Source: Actinomycetota bacterium
Lineage (GTDB): Bacteria > Actinomycetota > Acidimicrobiia > Spongiisociales > UBA5794
Length of the DNA stretch: 5,870 nt
Assembly: GCA_003648875.1 (NCBI GenBank)
Contig: QMQC01000129.1
Span: 1-5,870 of the forward strand
Direction of reading: 5' to 3'
Shown here: one piece after another, positions 5,390-5,870 of the stretch
How positions within the stretch are numbered: position 1 is the stretch's first letter
Layout: each line of letters begins with the position of its first letter
The notes under the pieces: model-generated
The model's database searches: none
What the model saw: only the letters and a program-made list of their open reading frames with translations
What the model was told of the DNA's origin: nothing
Position numbers and translations under genes: made by a program

Positions 5390-5870
5390 ATGAAGCCAAG
5401 AAAAGCCATATTCGCGGTCGTTCCCCTTGCGATCCTGTTGCTCCCGATAGGTGTGTATGGGGCTGATTGGGCGACATCAACGGCCGAGATCGCACGCAAC
5501 GTCACGATCGATGGGGTTCCCGTTGGAGGCATGAATCGTGCCGATGCGACACTTGCGGTCGAGGCGCATGAGAACCGGCTCCGCACCGATACGGGTGTCT
5601 TCACGGTCAACGGTGAATCCTTCAAGCTCTCGCCGATCACGTTGGATCTCAGCGCCGACGTCGGAACCGCTGTCAACGACGCATTCCTCACCAGGCGTGA
5701 CGACGGGGTGGGTGGGCGCGTCGCGTCATGGATCCGGTCGTTCTCGACCGTCGAAGACGTCCCTCTTGCGATCGCTTTCAACGACGAAGCCATCGACCAG
5801 ACCTTCTCTGCATGGGAAGCAGAGGCGATTCCGAATCCCGCATCCAACGGAGGCGTCTCCGTTGTCGACA
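5390..5870 (+). CDS. Second VanW-family protein, paralogue of the preceding gene (partial, 3' end outside window)
   Basis: An open frame of 160 codons runs off the right edge. Residues 1-5 are MKPRK, followed by a hydrophobic segment (about 7-25), so it is exported and anchored or secreted. The rest aligns along its length with residues 1-157 of the upstream protein: ARNVTIDGVPV here versus ARNVTIAGVDV, FTVNGESFKL versus VEVNGKTYEL, EDVPL versus VDVPL, and WEAEAIPNPASNGG versus WEVDAIPNPAFEGS. This covers the first PG_binding_4/YoaR-like repeat; a VanW domain is expected beyond the edge but not seen. ATG 5390 is the first in-frame start after the upstream stop and sits directly before the membrane segment. 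No Shine-Dalgarno is visible, unlike the first copy. The gene is 91 bp downstream on the same strand, so the pair is a tandem duplication that has diverged considerably and may be co-transcribed. Confidence 0.88.
   Translation, partial: MKPRKAIFAVVPLAILLLPIGVYGADWATSTAEIARNVTIDGVPVGGMNRADATLAVEAHENRLRTDTGVFTVNGESFKLSPITLDLSADVGTAVNDAFLTRRDDGVGGRVASWIRSFSTVEDVPLAIAFNDEAIDQTFSAWEAEAIPNPASNGGVSVVD

Noticed and set aside
4969..5847. Open frame of 292 codons on the minus strand
   Set aside because: It is antisense to the end of the first VanW gene and to the second one. The plus-strand reading gives clear homology between the two proteins, while the minus reading has Ser/Arg-rich composition and no domain.

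Overview
The window looks like chromosomal DNA from a moderately high-GC actinobacterium. The strongest evidence is a well-conserved mycothiol S-conjugate amidase (Mca), since mycothiol is the low-molecular-weight thiol of Actinobacteria. The large VanW-family wall proteins, one with a poly-threonine tail ending APP, would fit the class Acidimicrobiia. That class assignment is inference, not proof. No mobile element, CRISPR array, tRNA or rRNA was seen, and every base lies within or close to a plausible gene. No stretch above 300 bases lacks a gene.

Layout. Positions 1-3089 are read on the minus strand and 3196-5870 on the plus strand, from a divergent intergenic region of 106 bp (3090-3195). 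The minus-strand genes, in transcription order, are: a stand-alone RecB/Cas4-like PD-(D/E)XK nuclease with a predicted iron-sulfur 'staple' (3089-2319); mca (2259-1414); a dynamin/YfjP-like GTPase (1365-76); and the first 26 codons of a further gene (79-1) that overlaps the GTPase stop by ATGA. Gaps of 59, 48 and -4 bp suggest an operon or near-operon. The nuclease and mca may also each have a leaderless promoter.

The plus-strand genes are two tandem, homologous, membrane-anchored VanW-family proteins. The first is complete at 700 residues: N-terminal membrane segment, PG_binding_4-like repeats, VanW domain, G5-like segment, PASTA domain and poly-Thr tail. The second is cut by the window edge after 160 residues. 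Both are expected to act outside the membrane in or on peptidoglycan.

What may link the genes. The minus-strand genes are a cytoplasmic set: DNA processing, thiol-based detoxification and a GTPase pair that may act at membranes. The plus-strand genes are cell-envelope proteins. An 8-bp inverted repeat centred between the two divergent -10 elements could let one regulator see both directions. This is the best candidate for undescribed regulation. I see no clearly novel multi-gene system here. The most notable features are the nuclease-mca-GTPase neighbourhood, the VanW-PASTA-polyThr architecture with its tandem paralogue, and the symmetric divergent control region.
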